Positions 8,512 to 17,188 are shown, counted from the stretch's first letter. The stretch: 36,339 nucleotides of DNA from Bifidobacteriaceae bacterium (GCA_031266115.1 JAISBQ010000253.1:1-36339), one strand, 5' to 3'. Notes: generated by a model from the letters alone, not told the origin. Translations and numbers: made by a program.

Positions 8512-9783
8512 GTGACTGAGTACCTTCCACGAATTCTTGATGCCAGCCTCGCGGAAGTCCTTGCCTCACTGCCCGCCGTCGCCGTCGATGGCGCCAAAGC
8601 GGTGGGGAAGACCTCGACTGCCAGCCGCGTCGCACGTTCGCTGTTTGCCCTGGACAGCGAACCAACTGCGGCGAGCGTCCGTCTCGACCCCGCACTGCTC
8701 GCCCAGGCCGCCCACCCCGTGCTCATCGACGAATGGCAGCGTGTCCCATCCGTGTGGGACTGGGTGCGCCGTCAGGTCGATGCCAGTGCAGCCCCCGGGC
8801 AGTACATCCTGACCGGCAGCGCGGTTCCTCGTGGCGCCAGCGTTCACTCAGGCGCCGGAAGGATGGTTCGGCTGCAGATGCGACCGTTGTCGCTGGCGGA
8901 ACGCGGTATCGCCGAACCACGCCTTAGCGTCGCGGATCTCTTGATGCAGCCGGATGCCGCTATCCGCGCTCACACGGATGTCACACTGCGTGACTACGTC
9001 CGCGAGATCACGGCCTCAGGCTTTCCAGGAATCCGTGCCCACACGCCCACGAGCCGCCCACGGTTGCTGGACGGGTATATCGCGACGATCGTTGACCGTG
9101 AGGTTCCCGAGCAGGGCACGATGGTGCGTCGGCCTCAGGCACTGCGCAGCTGGTTGCGCGCTTATGCCAGAGCGACAGCAGGCACGGCGCGCTACGAGAA
9201 GATCCTCGATGCTGCCGTGCCCGAGCAGGGCGATAAGCCAGCCAAGAGCACGGCCGCCGCCTACCGTGACACGCTCGCCTCACTGTGGCTCCTGGATCCC
9301 GTGCCGGCGTGGACGCCCGAAGGGTCAGGGCTGAAGAGGCTCGGAAGGACGCCGAAGCATTTCCTCGTTGATCCGGCGATCGCCGCGCGCCTGCTGCGTC
9401 TGACTGAGGCGCGTCTGCTGACCGAGGCCGGACCGGTGCCGCTGGGGCCGCAAAAGGGGGCGATCCTCGGCCGCCTCTTCGAGGCACTCGTCGGTCTCAG
9501 CCTCCACACCTACGCGCTCAGCGCCGGCGCCGAACTATTCCACTTGCGAACCCATGATGGATCCCGCGAGATCGACTTCATCGTCGAGGGCGACGACGCC
9601 ATCATCGCCGTTGAGGTCAAGCTGTCTGCCACCCTCGACGATCACGACGTGCGCCACCTCAACTGGCTGGCCGGCGCGTATCGCGACCGCCCCGTCGCCA
9701 AGATCGTCGTCACCGCGGGGGAGTTCGCCTACCACCGCCCCGACGGCGTCCAGGTGGTCCCCGCCGCCCTCCTCGGACCGTAG
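8512..9783 (+). CDS. DUF4143-family ATPase (AAA_14 plus nuclease-fold C-terminus)
   Basis: I chose GTG 8512 because TTGGAGG ends seven bases before it; an ATG at 8494 is in frame but sits inside the tandem repeat with no ribosome site. The protein is 423 aa, normal for the family. It shows Walker A GAKAVGKT (27-34), Walker B LIDEWQ (71-76), sensor-like YILTGSAVP and the family motif PLSLAERG. Near the C-terminus, REIDF (352-356) followed by AVEVK (366-370) gives the D...ExK arrangement of a PD-(D/E)XK-like fold, typical of DUF4143. Members are common in bacterial and archaeal accessory DNA; their role is poorly defined. It sits between a glycosyltransferase and the HEPN/ATPase operon, 90 nt upstream of the latter, whose own promoter candidate makes co-transcription unnecessary. 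Confidence 0.85.
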   Translation: MTEYLPRILDASLAEVLASLPAVAVDGAKAVGKTSTASRVARSLFALDSEPTAASVRLDPALLAQAAHPVLIDEWQRVPSVWDWVRRQVDASAAPGQYILTGSAVPRGASVHSGAGRMVRLQMRPLSLAERGIAEPRLSVADLLMQPDAAIRAHTDVTLRDYVREITASGFPGIRAHTPTSRPRLLDGYIATIVDREVPEQGTMVRRPQALRSWLRAYARATAGTARYEKILDAAVPEQGDKPAKSTAAAYRDTLASLWLLDPVPAWTPEGSGLKRLGRTPKHFLVDPAIAARLLRLTEARLLTEAGPVPLGPQKGAILGRLFEALVGLSLHTYALSAGAELFHLRTHDGSREIDFIVEGDDAIIAVEVKLSATLDDHDVRHLNWLAGAYRDRPVAKIVVTAGEFAYHRPDGVQVVPAALLGP

Positions 9784-9861
9784 GGTGACCCGGCGCCCGG
9801 TTGTCGCCTGTGATCCGCTTTCCGATCAGGGCCAGCGCGCTTGGCGCAGGGGGCACACGAG

Positions 9862-9867
9862 TAGTCT
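9862..9867 (+). promoter_or_regulatory. -10 box of a leaderless promoter for the HEPN-like/ATPase operon
   Basis: TAGTCT is followed by six bases and then GTG 9874. That is the spacing expected when transcription starts at the first base of the start codon. No Shine-Dalgarno sequence precedes the GTG, which agrees with leaderless translation. Confidence 0.55.
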
Positions 9868-9873
9868 GGCCCG

Positions 9874-10314
9874 GTGACCTCCACTCGCGTCCATGTCTCG
9901 TTCCGGGAGCTTCGCAGGGCGGTAAGGCACCATGAGGCCGCCGCAGCGCAGATCACGCCTCGCGGCAACCGCTCTGCGATGCTCCTTCTCTTCTACGCGA
10001 CCGAGTGCGCGCTCAAGGCAGTCGTGCTACGCCAAAGGAACGCCGCGTCGACCGAAGCGCTTGACGATTCACTTCGCAGTCACGATCTCGGTGCGCTGAC
10101 GAAGTCGTTGCGAGTCTCTGCCGAAGTTGGCCGCGATGTGGAGGCGACGTATGATCGTCGGGCCAATCAGGGGCGTCCCATGCCCAAGGTCTCGTTGGCT
10201 CGGACTCATGAGGTGTGGCGCTATGGCGCCAACCTGACCGACGACTCGAACGCTCGCGTGAAGGTCTTACTTGACCGGCTGAGGGATTGGGCCAGAAATG
10301 AGTTGTCGTTATGA
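9874..10314 (+). CDS. HEPN-like small helical protein, partner of the downstream ATPase
   Basis: This 146-aa protein starts at GTG 9874 directly after a TANNNT box. It looks almost wholly alpha-helical. FYATECALKAVVLRQR (40-55) matches the HEPN pattern of an aromatic/Ala-rich helix ending in ALK, and RSHDLGALTK (68-77) matches the following H-D-L helix. A third motif, THEVWRYG (111-118), is also conserved-looking. HEPN domains include RNases with an R-x4-6-H site and non-catalytic binding modules. Only R68-S-H70 is seen here, not a clear R-x4-6-H, so catalytic activity is unproven. Its stop codon overlaps the ATG of the next gene (ATGA at 10311-10314), so the two are translationally coupled and probably work together. 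I know of no named family; the HEPN assignment is inference from motif shape. Confidence 0.6.
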   Translation: MTSTRVHVSFRELRRAVRHHEAAAAQITPRGNRSAMLLLFYATECALKAVVLRQRNAASTEALDDSLRSHDLGALTKSLRVSAEVGRDVEATYDRRANQGRPMPKVSLARTHEVWRYGANLTDDSNARVKVLLDRLRDWARNELSL

Positions 10315-13001
10315 CGCCGTCGCCTGAGCCGATCACCTTTCCCGATCACATCTTTACCTGGATCGACTTGGATGATCACATGGCTGCGCTGGCCTCAGAT
10401 GGCCTGTGGCCAAAGTGGCTGCACGAGTGGAGCGCATACTGGGACTCCGCCGAGATGACCGTTGAAGCGGACACTGAGCCGAACGTCATTGCGACGTGGT
10501 TGGAGGGTTCGCTTGGGCCTCTGTCGGTCCGTGCGGCGGCGCAGGGCGTCTATCAGGTTCGGCTCGACAGCCCACCTGACAGTCCCGGGCGCTGGCTTGA
10601 TCTTCGGATCGCCGAGGGCTCGCGCCCGGTTCCCGCTAGGGTTCCCCGCTGGGGGGTTTCCCGCATTACCTCCTCGTTGGCTGACCCGCTTCCCGAGCCG
10701 GGCGAGGCGTTCCCCGGGGGCGTTCAGGTGGTTGCGACCCACTCCTTCAAGGGAGGGGTTGGCAGGACGCTCCATGCCGTCGCTCTGGCCAAGGCGCTTG
10801 CGGAACGCACTGGCGTGCTCTTGGTGGACGCCGACCTTGAAGCACCGGGCATTTCGTGGATGCGCCCCGGCTCCGCGAGCCAGTCCGACTTCAGCTTCGA
10901 GGACTATCTCGCCATCCTCCACGCCAGCCCCACTGGCTCCTTCGACGAGGCTGTGGCCATAGCGCTGCCCTACCTTGCTGGACAGTCAGTGGGAGGCATC
11001 ACCGTCCTGCCGACCCGCCGAGACCTCGCCCGTCTACGTCCCCCACTTCTGGAGCCACTCAATCTGGTTCAGGGAGCATCGAATCCCTACCGCCTGACCG
11101 AGTCGATCGCTGCCCTCGCCGACGCACTGGGGGCGAAAGTGGCGATTGTCGATCTGCGTGCGGGTATCAGCGAACTGTCCTCACCGATACTCCTCGATCG
11201 CCGTGTGCAAAAGCTGCTTGTCACCAGTGCCAGCGCACAATCGCTGGCCGGCACCCGAATGGTCGTGCGCCAACTCTCACGGCTAGCACCGCTCCGCTCG
11301 GACGATCCGCTGCCCAAACTCCTCGTGACACAGTATCGGGAACGAGAAACCGAAGCCCTTGAGTACGAGCTTGGTCCCGTTGTCGAAGAACTCGGCCATA
11401 TGCGCTTTACGGGGGACGACGATTTGTCCGATGCCGCGGCGATTGGTCTTGCACTCGAACCGCTCATGAGCCCTTTCAGAGAGGACCTCCTGCAACTCCC
11501 TGAGCGCTGGACTCATGTCCTGATCCGGATCCAAAAAGTCGGCTTGTCCAGCGTCATGGACCAGTTCGCCGAGGATCTAGCCAGCAGCCTAGATTCGTCG
11601 GATGAGACGCTATCCACGGTACAGATACTCGATCAGAAAGATCGTCGACAGGCACTAGCTGATCACGCCGACAAGCTCGTCCATGCAGAAGGTGAGACGG
11701 GCGATGGGTTCCTCGCCACCACGTCGCTGCGTCGCCTGGTCAATGCGCATCGGGAACAGCTTCCGCTATGTTTGGTCGTCGGGAAGAAGGGTGCTGGTAA
11801 GACCTTTGCCCAGCTCCAGATGATTTATGCGGGAGACTGGCGGGCCTATGCTCGCCTTGTCCTTCCAGGGTCATCCGCAAGAGATGCGACCGTTGTCCCT
11901 GTACTGACATCTGCAAACTTGGGAGATGCAACACGACATCGAATCGACGAGGCAAACCCGGACAGGAATGTGCTTGATCGCGTATCGCGTGCGCGCGAAA
12001 CGATCGGCGACTATCTTTCTACAGAAGCCTCCGAGGCCGATTGGCGTAGACGGTGGCTTACCCTCTTGGCCCGCTCAATCGATTGTGGCGATGTCGACGA
12101 GGCTGATGTCGAGTCAAGATTTCCCGACATCGTGAAAGGCCGACGTGTCGTCTTTGTTATCGATGGCATTGAAGATGCGTTCCAAGAAGTCGAGGATGAG
12201 CCTCAACAGCAGCAAGGACTTCGTGCCCTCATCACCGGAACACTCGACTGGCTGCGCCGCCTTCCCGGCGGACAAGTGGGGCTGATCGTCTTTGTGCGTG
12301 AAGATCAGGTCCGCGCCGCCTTCAAGCAGAACTCCGATCAGCTACTGGCTAGATATCAGGACTATGCGCTGTCGTGGGACCGTGAAGAAGCTGTGCGGTT
12401 GGCCTATTGGATCACGCAAGTCGCTGACCGCAATCCTAAGACTCTGACCTCAGAAGAGTCGGAGCTGATCCAACGCAAGACGTTGGAGGACCTCACAGGG
12501 GATATGCTTCCTATCTGGGGTGAGAAGATGGGAACGACCAAGTCGAGGAAGGCCAGGTCGCTGAAATGGGTATTGGCCGTCCTATCAGATTTCAATGGTG
12601 ACATTCAGGCTCGGGACGTGGTTCGCTTCTTGGCTGAGGCCGCGGACGCATCGGCGAAAGAAAGAGGATGGGCAGATCGCATCTTGACACCCGGCGGAAT
12701 GCGACGCGCAGTGAAACCCTGTGGTGATATGAAGATCCGCGAGATTAATGAAGAGATGCCAAAGGCGCGTAAGGCACTGGCGCAACTCGGGGCTATCCCT
12801 CAAAATGACCGGAAGATACCATTGGCAGTGAACCTTTATCTGGCCGCTGACCAGGTCGCGCTGTTGAAGGACGTGGGGCTAATCTGGACCAACGAGGAGG
12901 GCATGTGGATGACCGAGTTGGTCAGGGAGGGTCTGGGCTTTAGGTCATCGGGTCGCGGACTCCCGCGGGTGCTGGGGGTCGCGGAGCAGGCCGGCCGCTG
13001 A
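10311..13001 (+). CDS. Dual P-loop protein: KGGVGR ParA-like domain plus second AAA/STAND-like ATPase domain
   Basis: This 896-aa protein starts at ATG 10311, overlapping the HEPN-like stop. Residues 1-135 are an uncharacterised N-terminal domain. SFKGGVGRT (145-153) is a deviant Walker A of the ParA/MinD/SIMIBI class with R in place of K/Q, followed by the A' motif LLVDADLEAPG (170-180) and a Walker B-like VAIVDLRAG (277-285). A separate P-loop, GKKGAGKT (491-498), has its own Walker B, VVFVIDGIED (613-622), and an SWDREEAVRLAYWI segment (688-701). The C-terminal ~200 residues are unassigned; RILTPGGMRRA (790-800) stands out. No transmembrane segment is evident. KGGVGR-variant ATPases occur in accessory and signalling-type loci. 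Pairing with a HEPN-like protein suggests an NTP-driven sensor controlling an effector, perhaps in phage defence. GC is visibly lower than in neighbouring genes, consistent with transfer. Confidence 0.75.
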   Translation: MTPSPEPITFPDHIFTWIDLDDHMAALASDGLWPKWLHEWSAYWDSAEMTVEADTEPNVIATWLEGSLGPLSVRAAAQGVYQVRLDSPPDSPGRWLDLRIAEGSRPVPARVPRWGVSRITSSLADPLPEPGEAFPGGVQVVATHSFKGGVGRTLHAVALAKALAERTGVLLVDADLEAPGISWMRPGSASQSDFSFEDYLAILHASPTGSFDEAVAIALPYLAGQSVGGITVLPTRRDLARLRPPLLEPLNLVQGASNPYRLTESIAALADALGAKVAIVDLRAGISELSSPILLDRRVQKLLVTSASAQSLAGTRMVVRQLSRLAPLRSDDPLPKLLVTQYRERETEALEYELGPVVEELGHMRFTGDDDLSDAAAIGLALEPLMSPFREDLLQLPERWTHVLIRIQKVGLSSVMDQFAEDLASSLDSSDETLSTVQILDQKDRRQALADHADKLVHAEGETGDGFLATTSLRRLVNAHREQLPLCLVVGKKGAGKTFAQLQMIYAGDWRAYARLVLPGSSARDATVVPVLTSANLGDATRHRIDEANPDRNVLDRVSRARETIGDYLSTEASEADWRRRWLTLLARSIDCGDVDEADVESRFPDIVKGRRVVFVIDGIEDAFQEVEDEPQQQQGLRALITGTLDWLRRLPGGQVGLIVFVREDQVRAAFKQNSDQLLARYQDYALSWDREEAVRLAYWITQVADRNPKTLTSEESELIQRKTLEDLTGDMLPIWGEKMGTTKSRKARSLKWVLAVLSDFNGDIQARDVVRFLAEAADASAKERGWADRILTPGGMRRAVKPCGDMKIREINEEMPKARKALAQLGAIPQNDRKIPLAVNLYLAADQVALLKDVGLIWTNEEGMWMTELVREGLGFRSSGRGLPRVLGVAEQAGR

Positions 13002-13055
13002 TCATTGGGGCGGGCGACCGCCGACAAAGTCGCGTCTTGACCCGCGAGGACGCGC

Positions 13056-14054
13056 TCACACTCGCGGCGGGGCAACCTGCGAGGCGGATTCCTGATCCTG
13101 GGCCTCGCCAGCGGCCGGGGCGTACTGCATCTGCTTGATCCGCTCCAGCGCGTCCTCCAGCAGGGCACGGTTGGAGCGTTGCAGATCGGCAATCACGAGC
13201 AGTGCGAAGCACAGCAACGACCCGGTGAGCATCGCCGTACCGAAGACCAGGGATTGGATATGGCCGTCTGGGGATCCGGTCACCCAATAGTACAAGAACC
13301 GCGCAAAGGGCAAGAGCCCAGCAACTCCCAGCACGGCACCTATGGTGGCGAACACCATGTACGGCTTGTACATGACATAGGAACGGGCAATGGCTTGTCC
13401 GGACTTCACCATGTGTTGCCCAATGTTCTTGAACAACCGCGATTCGCGTGTCTTCGGATTCGTCGTGATGGGAATGCTCGCGATCCGCAAACGCTTGTTC
13501 CCCGCCTGGATGATGGTCTCCATGCAGTAGCTGAACCTGGTGATGATGTTGAGTCGCATCAGGGCGCCGCGAGAATAGGCGCGAAATCCGCTGGCGGCAT
13601 CGGGCAACGCGGTCCCGGCGGCCGCATTGACCACGTAACTCCCAATCCTCTGCATCGCCTTCTTCACGGGCGAAAAGTGGGAGATGGTCGCAGTTTGGCG
13701 ATCCCCAACCACACGCTCGGCCTGACCCCTCAGTATCGGCTGAATCAGATCGCCGATCCTCGCCTGCGGATATTGGTCGTCTCCGTCGGTGTTGACCACG
13801 ATGTCGGCCCCGTGGGCGAGAGCGTAATCCACGCCGTCGCGAAAGGCTCGCGCCAGACCCATGGTGCTGGTGTGGCGAACAACGTGGACCACGCCGAGAT
13901 TCCGGGCCACCTCGGCCGTCCGGTCAGTCGAGCCATCGTCGATCACCAGAATTTCCACCGTGTCCACGCCGTCGATGCGCCGGGGGATGGTGGCCAGCAC
14001 GTGCGGCAGAGTCGCCTCCTCGTTGAGGCATGGGATCTGAACAAAGAGCTTCAT
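13056..14054 (-). CDS. DPM1-like GT2 (polyprenyl-phosphate glycosyltransferase) with two C-terminal membrane helices
   Basis: I chose ATG 14054 over the in-frame ATG 14060 because AGGA lies six bases upstream of the former and almost touches the latter. The protein is 332 aa. VQIPCLNEEATLPHVL (3-18 after the start) and ILVIDDGSTDRTAEVA open the GT-A fold, and NTDGDDQYP carries the DxD. Toward the C-terminus VFATIGAVLGVAGLLPFARF and LVFGTAMLTGSLLCFALLVI form two membrane helices. This is the architecture of dolichol/undecaprenyl-phosphate mannosyl- or glucosyltransferases, which charge a lipid carrier for export-side glycosylation. That fits the membrane mannosyltransferase encoded further upstream, which would need a lipid-linked donor. 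It converges with the ATPase gene 54 nt away and leads away from the two glycerophosphotransferases. Confidence 0.88.
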   Translation of the reverse strand: MKLFVQIPCLNEEATLPHVLATIPRRIDGVDTVEILVIDDGSTDRTAEVARNLGVVHVVRHTSTMGLARAFRDGVDYALAHGADIVVNTDGDDQYPQARIGDLIQPILRGQAERVVGDRQTATISHFSPVKKAMQRIGSYVVNAAAGTALPDAASGFRAYSRGALMRLNIITRFSYCMETIIQAGNKRLRIASIPITTNPKTRESRLFKNIGQHMVKSGQAIARSYVMYKPYMVFATIGAVLGVAGLLPFARFLYYWVTGSPDGHIQSLVFGTAMLTGSLLCFALLVIADLQRSNRALLEDALERIKQMQYAPAAGEAQDQESASQVAPPRV

Positions 14055-14084
14055 CGGCATTCCTGGTGTGGGTTTGACCCGGCA

Positions 14085-14090
14085 AGTCTA
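14085..14090 (-). promoter_or_regulatory. Candidate -10 box for the DPM1-like gene
   Basis: On the minus strand TAGACT lies about 30 nt before ATG 14054, leaving a short leader that includes the AGGA ribosome site. It fits TANNNT; no clear -35 is seen. Confidence 0.4.
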
Positions 14091-14134
14091 GGGCGGCGCT
14101 GCGGGCCGCGCCATCGCCCGCCGCCCTCGGGCGG

Positions 14135-15352
14135 TCAGCGGGTCCGGGCGAGCTGGTCGAGGACGAGACCAGCAACCTGGTCTGCACACGGGCGATCACC
14201 CGGGCGAACGCCCTCGCCGGGCACAGTGATCCACTCCCGCGCGAAAGCACGAGCGTCCTCCTCGGTACTTGCCCCACCGACGATGGCGTCCATCAGCTCA
14301 CCCGGATCGCTCACCACCGGGAACGGAGTCTCGCGGGCGATGTCGGTGTACAGGCCGCGGTCCCGTCGGTACGCCTCCAGGTCCGGGGCGAAGAAGTAGC
14401 AGGGCACGCCGAGCAGTGCCGCCTCGAACACCGCCGAGGAATAGTCGGTGGCGAATGCCGAGGCCACCGAGGCCAGCTCGGCCGTCGTGAACCCGTCGGC
14501 GCTGCGGACTCCGCGGACGGCGGGCGCCAACGGGTGCCGCGAGTGGATCAGGGTCAACCCTCGGCTCGCCGCAGCGCGGGCCAAGGCGGCGACATCGGGC
14601 GGAGTGGATCGGCCCGGGCGGTGAGTGGGGGCATAGAGGACTATCGTGCGTCCCTCCAGGTCGGGGTAGGCCGCCAGGATGCGCCGGCGCACGGACTCAC
14701 GCGCGCGGGGGTCAAGGAGCAGATCCACCCGTGGTAGGGGGGCGATCGCGATCCGCTCACGCACAACACGGAACGCCGAGGCATATGGGTCGCGACACCG
14801 TTCGGAACTCACGAGCACCATGTCATAGCCCCGATGCATCCTCCCGGCCTCGGCGATGGCGCGAGATCGGCCGTCCGGCATCCCCACGGCATCCCATCCG
14901 AACCACTTCAACGCCCCCAACGCGTGCCACAGCTGGACCGTGCGCAGGCGCTGTCCCCAGCTCACGCCGGATACGACGGGCGAATACGTGTCCACCACCA
15001 CCACTCGTGCGGTCGCCGCGAGACGCAGTTGGGCCAGGGTGCCCGCCGAGAACCGCAGCCATCCCCGCAGACCTGGGGTTTGGAAACGGGCATCGACCAT
15101 CACGTCGAGCCTCGGATCCCGCCGCCACAAGGCCTCACGCAGGAGGCGAAAGTCTTCCGGCTCCCCGACCTGTTCGCGCGATAGCATCACCACCCGCCGC
15201 CGTGGCCGACACCCCACGCGAACCATCCAGCCCGCTGCCTGGAGACCGACCTGCATGAGCCGCGCAGGCACAACGCTCCCGGCTACGCGCATACGCTGCC
15301 GCAGCCCCCGCGCGGCTCTGGCTCTCCCGTGAGCCACGCCCCGACCCCTCAC
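14135..15352 (-). CDS. CDP-glycerol glycerophosphotransferase family protein (TagB/TagF-like), second copy
   Basis: The GTG at 15352 overlaps the previous gene's TGA (GTGA), so this start is favoured by coupling and by a G-rich stretch upstream; the protein is then 405 aa. An internal ATG 20 codons in is the alternative. Family marks are QLWHALGALKWFG (variant of the QxWHG motif), VLYAPTHRPGRS, and near the C-terminus ATDYSSAVFEAALLGVPCYF, the D-Y-S-S/phosphate-binding motif of teichoic-acid polymerases and primases. The N-terminus is basic and amphipathic, typical of peripheral membrane attachment. The enzyme class transfers polyol phosphate or related units from a CDP-activated donor to a lipid-linked glycan. 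With its paralogue immediately upstream it implies a phosphate-containing surface polymer; the exact polyol is unknown. Confidence 0.88.
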   Translation of the reverse strand: MRGRGVAHGRARAARGLRQRMRVAGSVVPARLMQVGLQAAGWMVRVGCRPRRRVVMLSREQVGEPEDFRLLREALWRRDPRLDVMVDARFQTPGLRGWLRFSAGTLAQLRLAATARVVVVDTYSPVVSGVSWGQRLRTVQLWHALGALKWFGWDAVGMPDGRSRAIAEAGRMHRGYDMVLVSSERCRDPYASAFRVVRERIAIAPLPRVDLLLDPRARESVRRRILAAYPDLEGRTIVLYAPTHRPGRSTPPDVAALARAAASRGLTLIHSRHPLAPAVRGVRSADGFTTAELASVASAFATDYSSAVFEAALLGVPCYFFAPDLEAYRRDRGLYTDIARETPFPVVSDPGELMDAIVGGASTEEDARAFAREWITVPGEGVRPGDRPCADQVAGLVLDQLARTR

Positions 15353-16626
15353 CGTTCACCCCCGATGGGCGCACCCGCCAGGATCAGGCGTTCGGTGATC
15401 CGCCGGGTCGAACGCCCATCGCAAGCGGAGGCGAACTCGGCGAGAAAAGGCGCCAGGACGTCATCGTCCATGGTGGCGGACCTGATCGCCGCCGCCAAGC
15501 CACGCGATTCAGCGACCACCGGCCCGATGAGATACCGCTCGAACGGCCGGTAGAAGTCGCGGCTCACCGTGTATTCATCCAGGTCAGGCGCAAAAAACAC
15601 GATGGGCCGCCGCAACAGAGCGGCCTCGAAGATCGACGAGGAGTAGTCGGTCACCAGGGCGTCGGCGGCGATGAGCAACTCCGTCATCTCGCGTTCATCG
15701 GTGACGTCAATCAAGCCCGGCACTCGCGCCTCGGGCGCGAGTGACCCGACAAAGGGATGCATCTTGACCACGAGCGTCCACTCGGGGGCAAGATCCCGGA
15801 CCAGGCCGGCCCAGTCCACCCAGGACGCGTCGTAGTGGGCGGTCCGCTCCCCGTGGCCCCGGAACGTCGGCGCGAACAGGACAATCTTCGAGCCGGCCGC
15901 CACGCCGAATCGTGCGCGGACGCGAGCGCGGGTGGCGGCGACGGCATCGGTGTCGAAGAAGGCGTCGGTGCGCGGCACGCCCAGCGCATGCACCCGCGTG
16001 CGGGGAATCCCGAAGGACTCGGCGACGTCGGCGCGGACGCCCTCGGCGCTGGCGGTCGCCCAGGTGTAGTTGCGGTGGATGCGCGAACCCGGCACCGGGC
16101 CGCCCGGCAGACCCGCCCGCGAATGACCAACCCGCTTGAAGGCGCCCACGGCATGCCACACCTGGCCGAGCTCGGTCTCGGGACGCAGGGTGACGTGGTA
16201 GATCATCGGGTAGAAATCGTCGAGGACTATCACGCGGCTGCGCGCCATCACCGCAGGCAAGCCCAACGCCTGACGTAGCGAGCGCAACCCTCGGCCCGAC
16301 GCCCGCAACACCGGGACCACCCGCGTCGACGGAGACTGCCTGGCGATCTCGTCGCGCAGATCGGCGAGGTTCCCGGTGAGCTCGCCGCGTGAATCGGACA
16401 GGAACGCCACCTGCCGCGGGTCCACCTGAATGAGGCGCCGGGCGAACGCGTAGGCGGCGATGTAGTACCAGTAGCGCCACCGTGCGGCGAACAGACTCCG
16501 GCGGACGATGGCGCGCACCACCTGCGCCGGACCCATCCGGATGGCGCGGGCGGCCAGGTGCCCTACGCTCTCGTGACGCTCATCGTCACCGGGGCGACGT
16601 CGCCGTGCTCCCATGCGCCGCAGCAT
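15349..16626 (-). CDS. CDP-glycerol glycerophosphotransferase family protein (TagB/TagF-like), first copy
   Basis: The open frame reaches 16707, but a -10-like TAGGGT at 16664-16669 and the absence of conserved sequence before it favour ATG 16626 (425 aa), or ATG 16614, which has AAGGG twelve bases upstream. The body has QVWHAVGAFKRVG, VLFAPTFRGHGERTAHYD, LVVKMHPFVG and VTDYSSSIFEAALLRRPIVF, the full motif set of the Glyphos_transf family (TagB/TagF). Downstream of that comes FFAPDLDEYTVSRDFYRPFE, also present in altered form in its neighbour, so the pair are paralogues arranged with a 4-nt overlap. They may act as primase and polymerase of a teichoic-type polymer, or add two different groups. 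Location is the inner face of the membrane. Start position is less sure than function. Confidence 0.85.
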   Translation of the reverse strand: MLRRMGARRRRPGDDERHESVGHLAARAIRMGPAQVVRAIVRRSLFAARWRYWYYIAAYAFARRLIQVDPRQVAFLSDSRGELTGNLADLRDEIARQSPSTRVVPVLRASGRGLRSLRQALGLPAVMARSRVIVLDDFYPMIYHVTLRPETELGQVWHAVGAFKRVGHSRAGLPGGPVPGSRIHRNYTWATASAEGVRADVAESFGIPRTRVHALGVPRTDAFFDTDAVAATRARVRARFGVAAGSKIVLFAPTFRGHGERTAHYDASWVDWAGLVRDLAPEWTLVVKMHPFVGSLAPEARVPGLIDVTDEREMTELLIAADALVTDYSSSIFEAALLRRPIVFFAPDLDEYTVSRDFYRPFERYLIGPVVAESRGLAAAIRSATMDDDVLAPFLAEFASACDGRSTRRITERLILAGAPIGGER

Positions 16627-16663
16627 CCCTTCTGTCGTGCCGTCGATACCCCACGCCGGCCCC

Positions 16664-16669
16664 ACCCTA
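16664..16669 (-). promoter_or_regulatory. Candidate -10 box for the TagF-like pair
   Basis: Minus-strand TAGGGT lies about 38 nt before ATG 16626. If used, it excludes the longest in-frame start at 16707. No good -35 is visible. Confidence 0.35.
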
Positions 16670-16773
16670 CTTGGCTGGATGGTCGCTCCGTTCGCCCGCG
16701 GGCCCACGCGATGTCGGAAGTCGTTGACCCGTGGGCTGGTACGGACGGATGAGGCGTCCGAGGCGGATGTGAC

Positions 16774-16844
16774 GCGAGTTTCACCTGTGCGGGCTGAAAC
16801 TGGCCGGTGGTGTCTGGGGTGGCCCTCAAACCTGAAACTGGGCG
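16774..16844. repeat. Palindromic intergenic element A (GCCGAGTT family)
   Basis: The left arm starts GCGAGTTTCACC and the right arm ends CAAACCTGAAACTGGGC. The layout and most bases match element C at 22539-22599, with about 10 extra bases in the middle. Confidence 0.65.
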
Positions 16845-16894
16845 ACGAGGACAGGCCAGAGATCGGGTCTCAGGGGGAGGGGTCGTGGGAGCGC

Positions 16895-17061
16895 ATCGAG
16901 ATTGCGGAATACCAGGCTCCACAGGGGTGTCACCGGATCGAGATTGTCGAATACCAGGGTCCGATGCCGAAAACCGGGCCCCAGGGGCGGCGGAAGCCTG
17001 GTATCCGACAATGTCGATCTCGCCCGAGGGTTCCGGAACCTGGTATTCGACACTCTCGATG
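16895..17061. repeat. Four-copy direct and inverted repeat array (GAATACCAGG family)
   Basis: Related ~26-nt units, close to GAGATTGTCGAATACCAGG, lie at 16895-16920 and 16937-16962 in one direction and at 16992-17022 and 17035-17061 in the other. The two halves face each other across about 30 nt rich in G and C, so the DNA or RNA could fold into a long imperfect stem. Copies differ by a few bases each, suggesting an old element. Confidence 0.75.
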
Positions 17062-17188
17062 CCCACACGATCGCCCAGCAGGGCCACGACCTCCACACAC
17101 CGGGCCATCCCCGCGTGCCCCTCGCGATACCCCCTCCCCGACCCGCCTGCTGCGACCCCTCAGCCCCCGTCTACCGGTCTCCGGATGG

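Noticed and set aside
13002-13055. Bidirectional terminator between the convergent ATPase and glycosyltransferase genes
   Set aside because: Only loose GC-rich pairings with long loops were found, with no T-run on either strand.
16895-17061. Small CRISPR array
   Set aside because: The copies alternate in direction (two direct, two inverted), spacing is uneven, and no cas genes are nearby.
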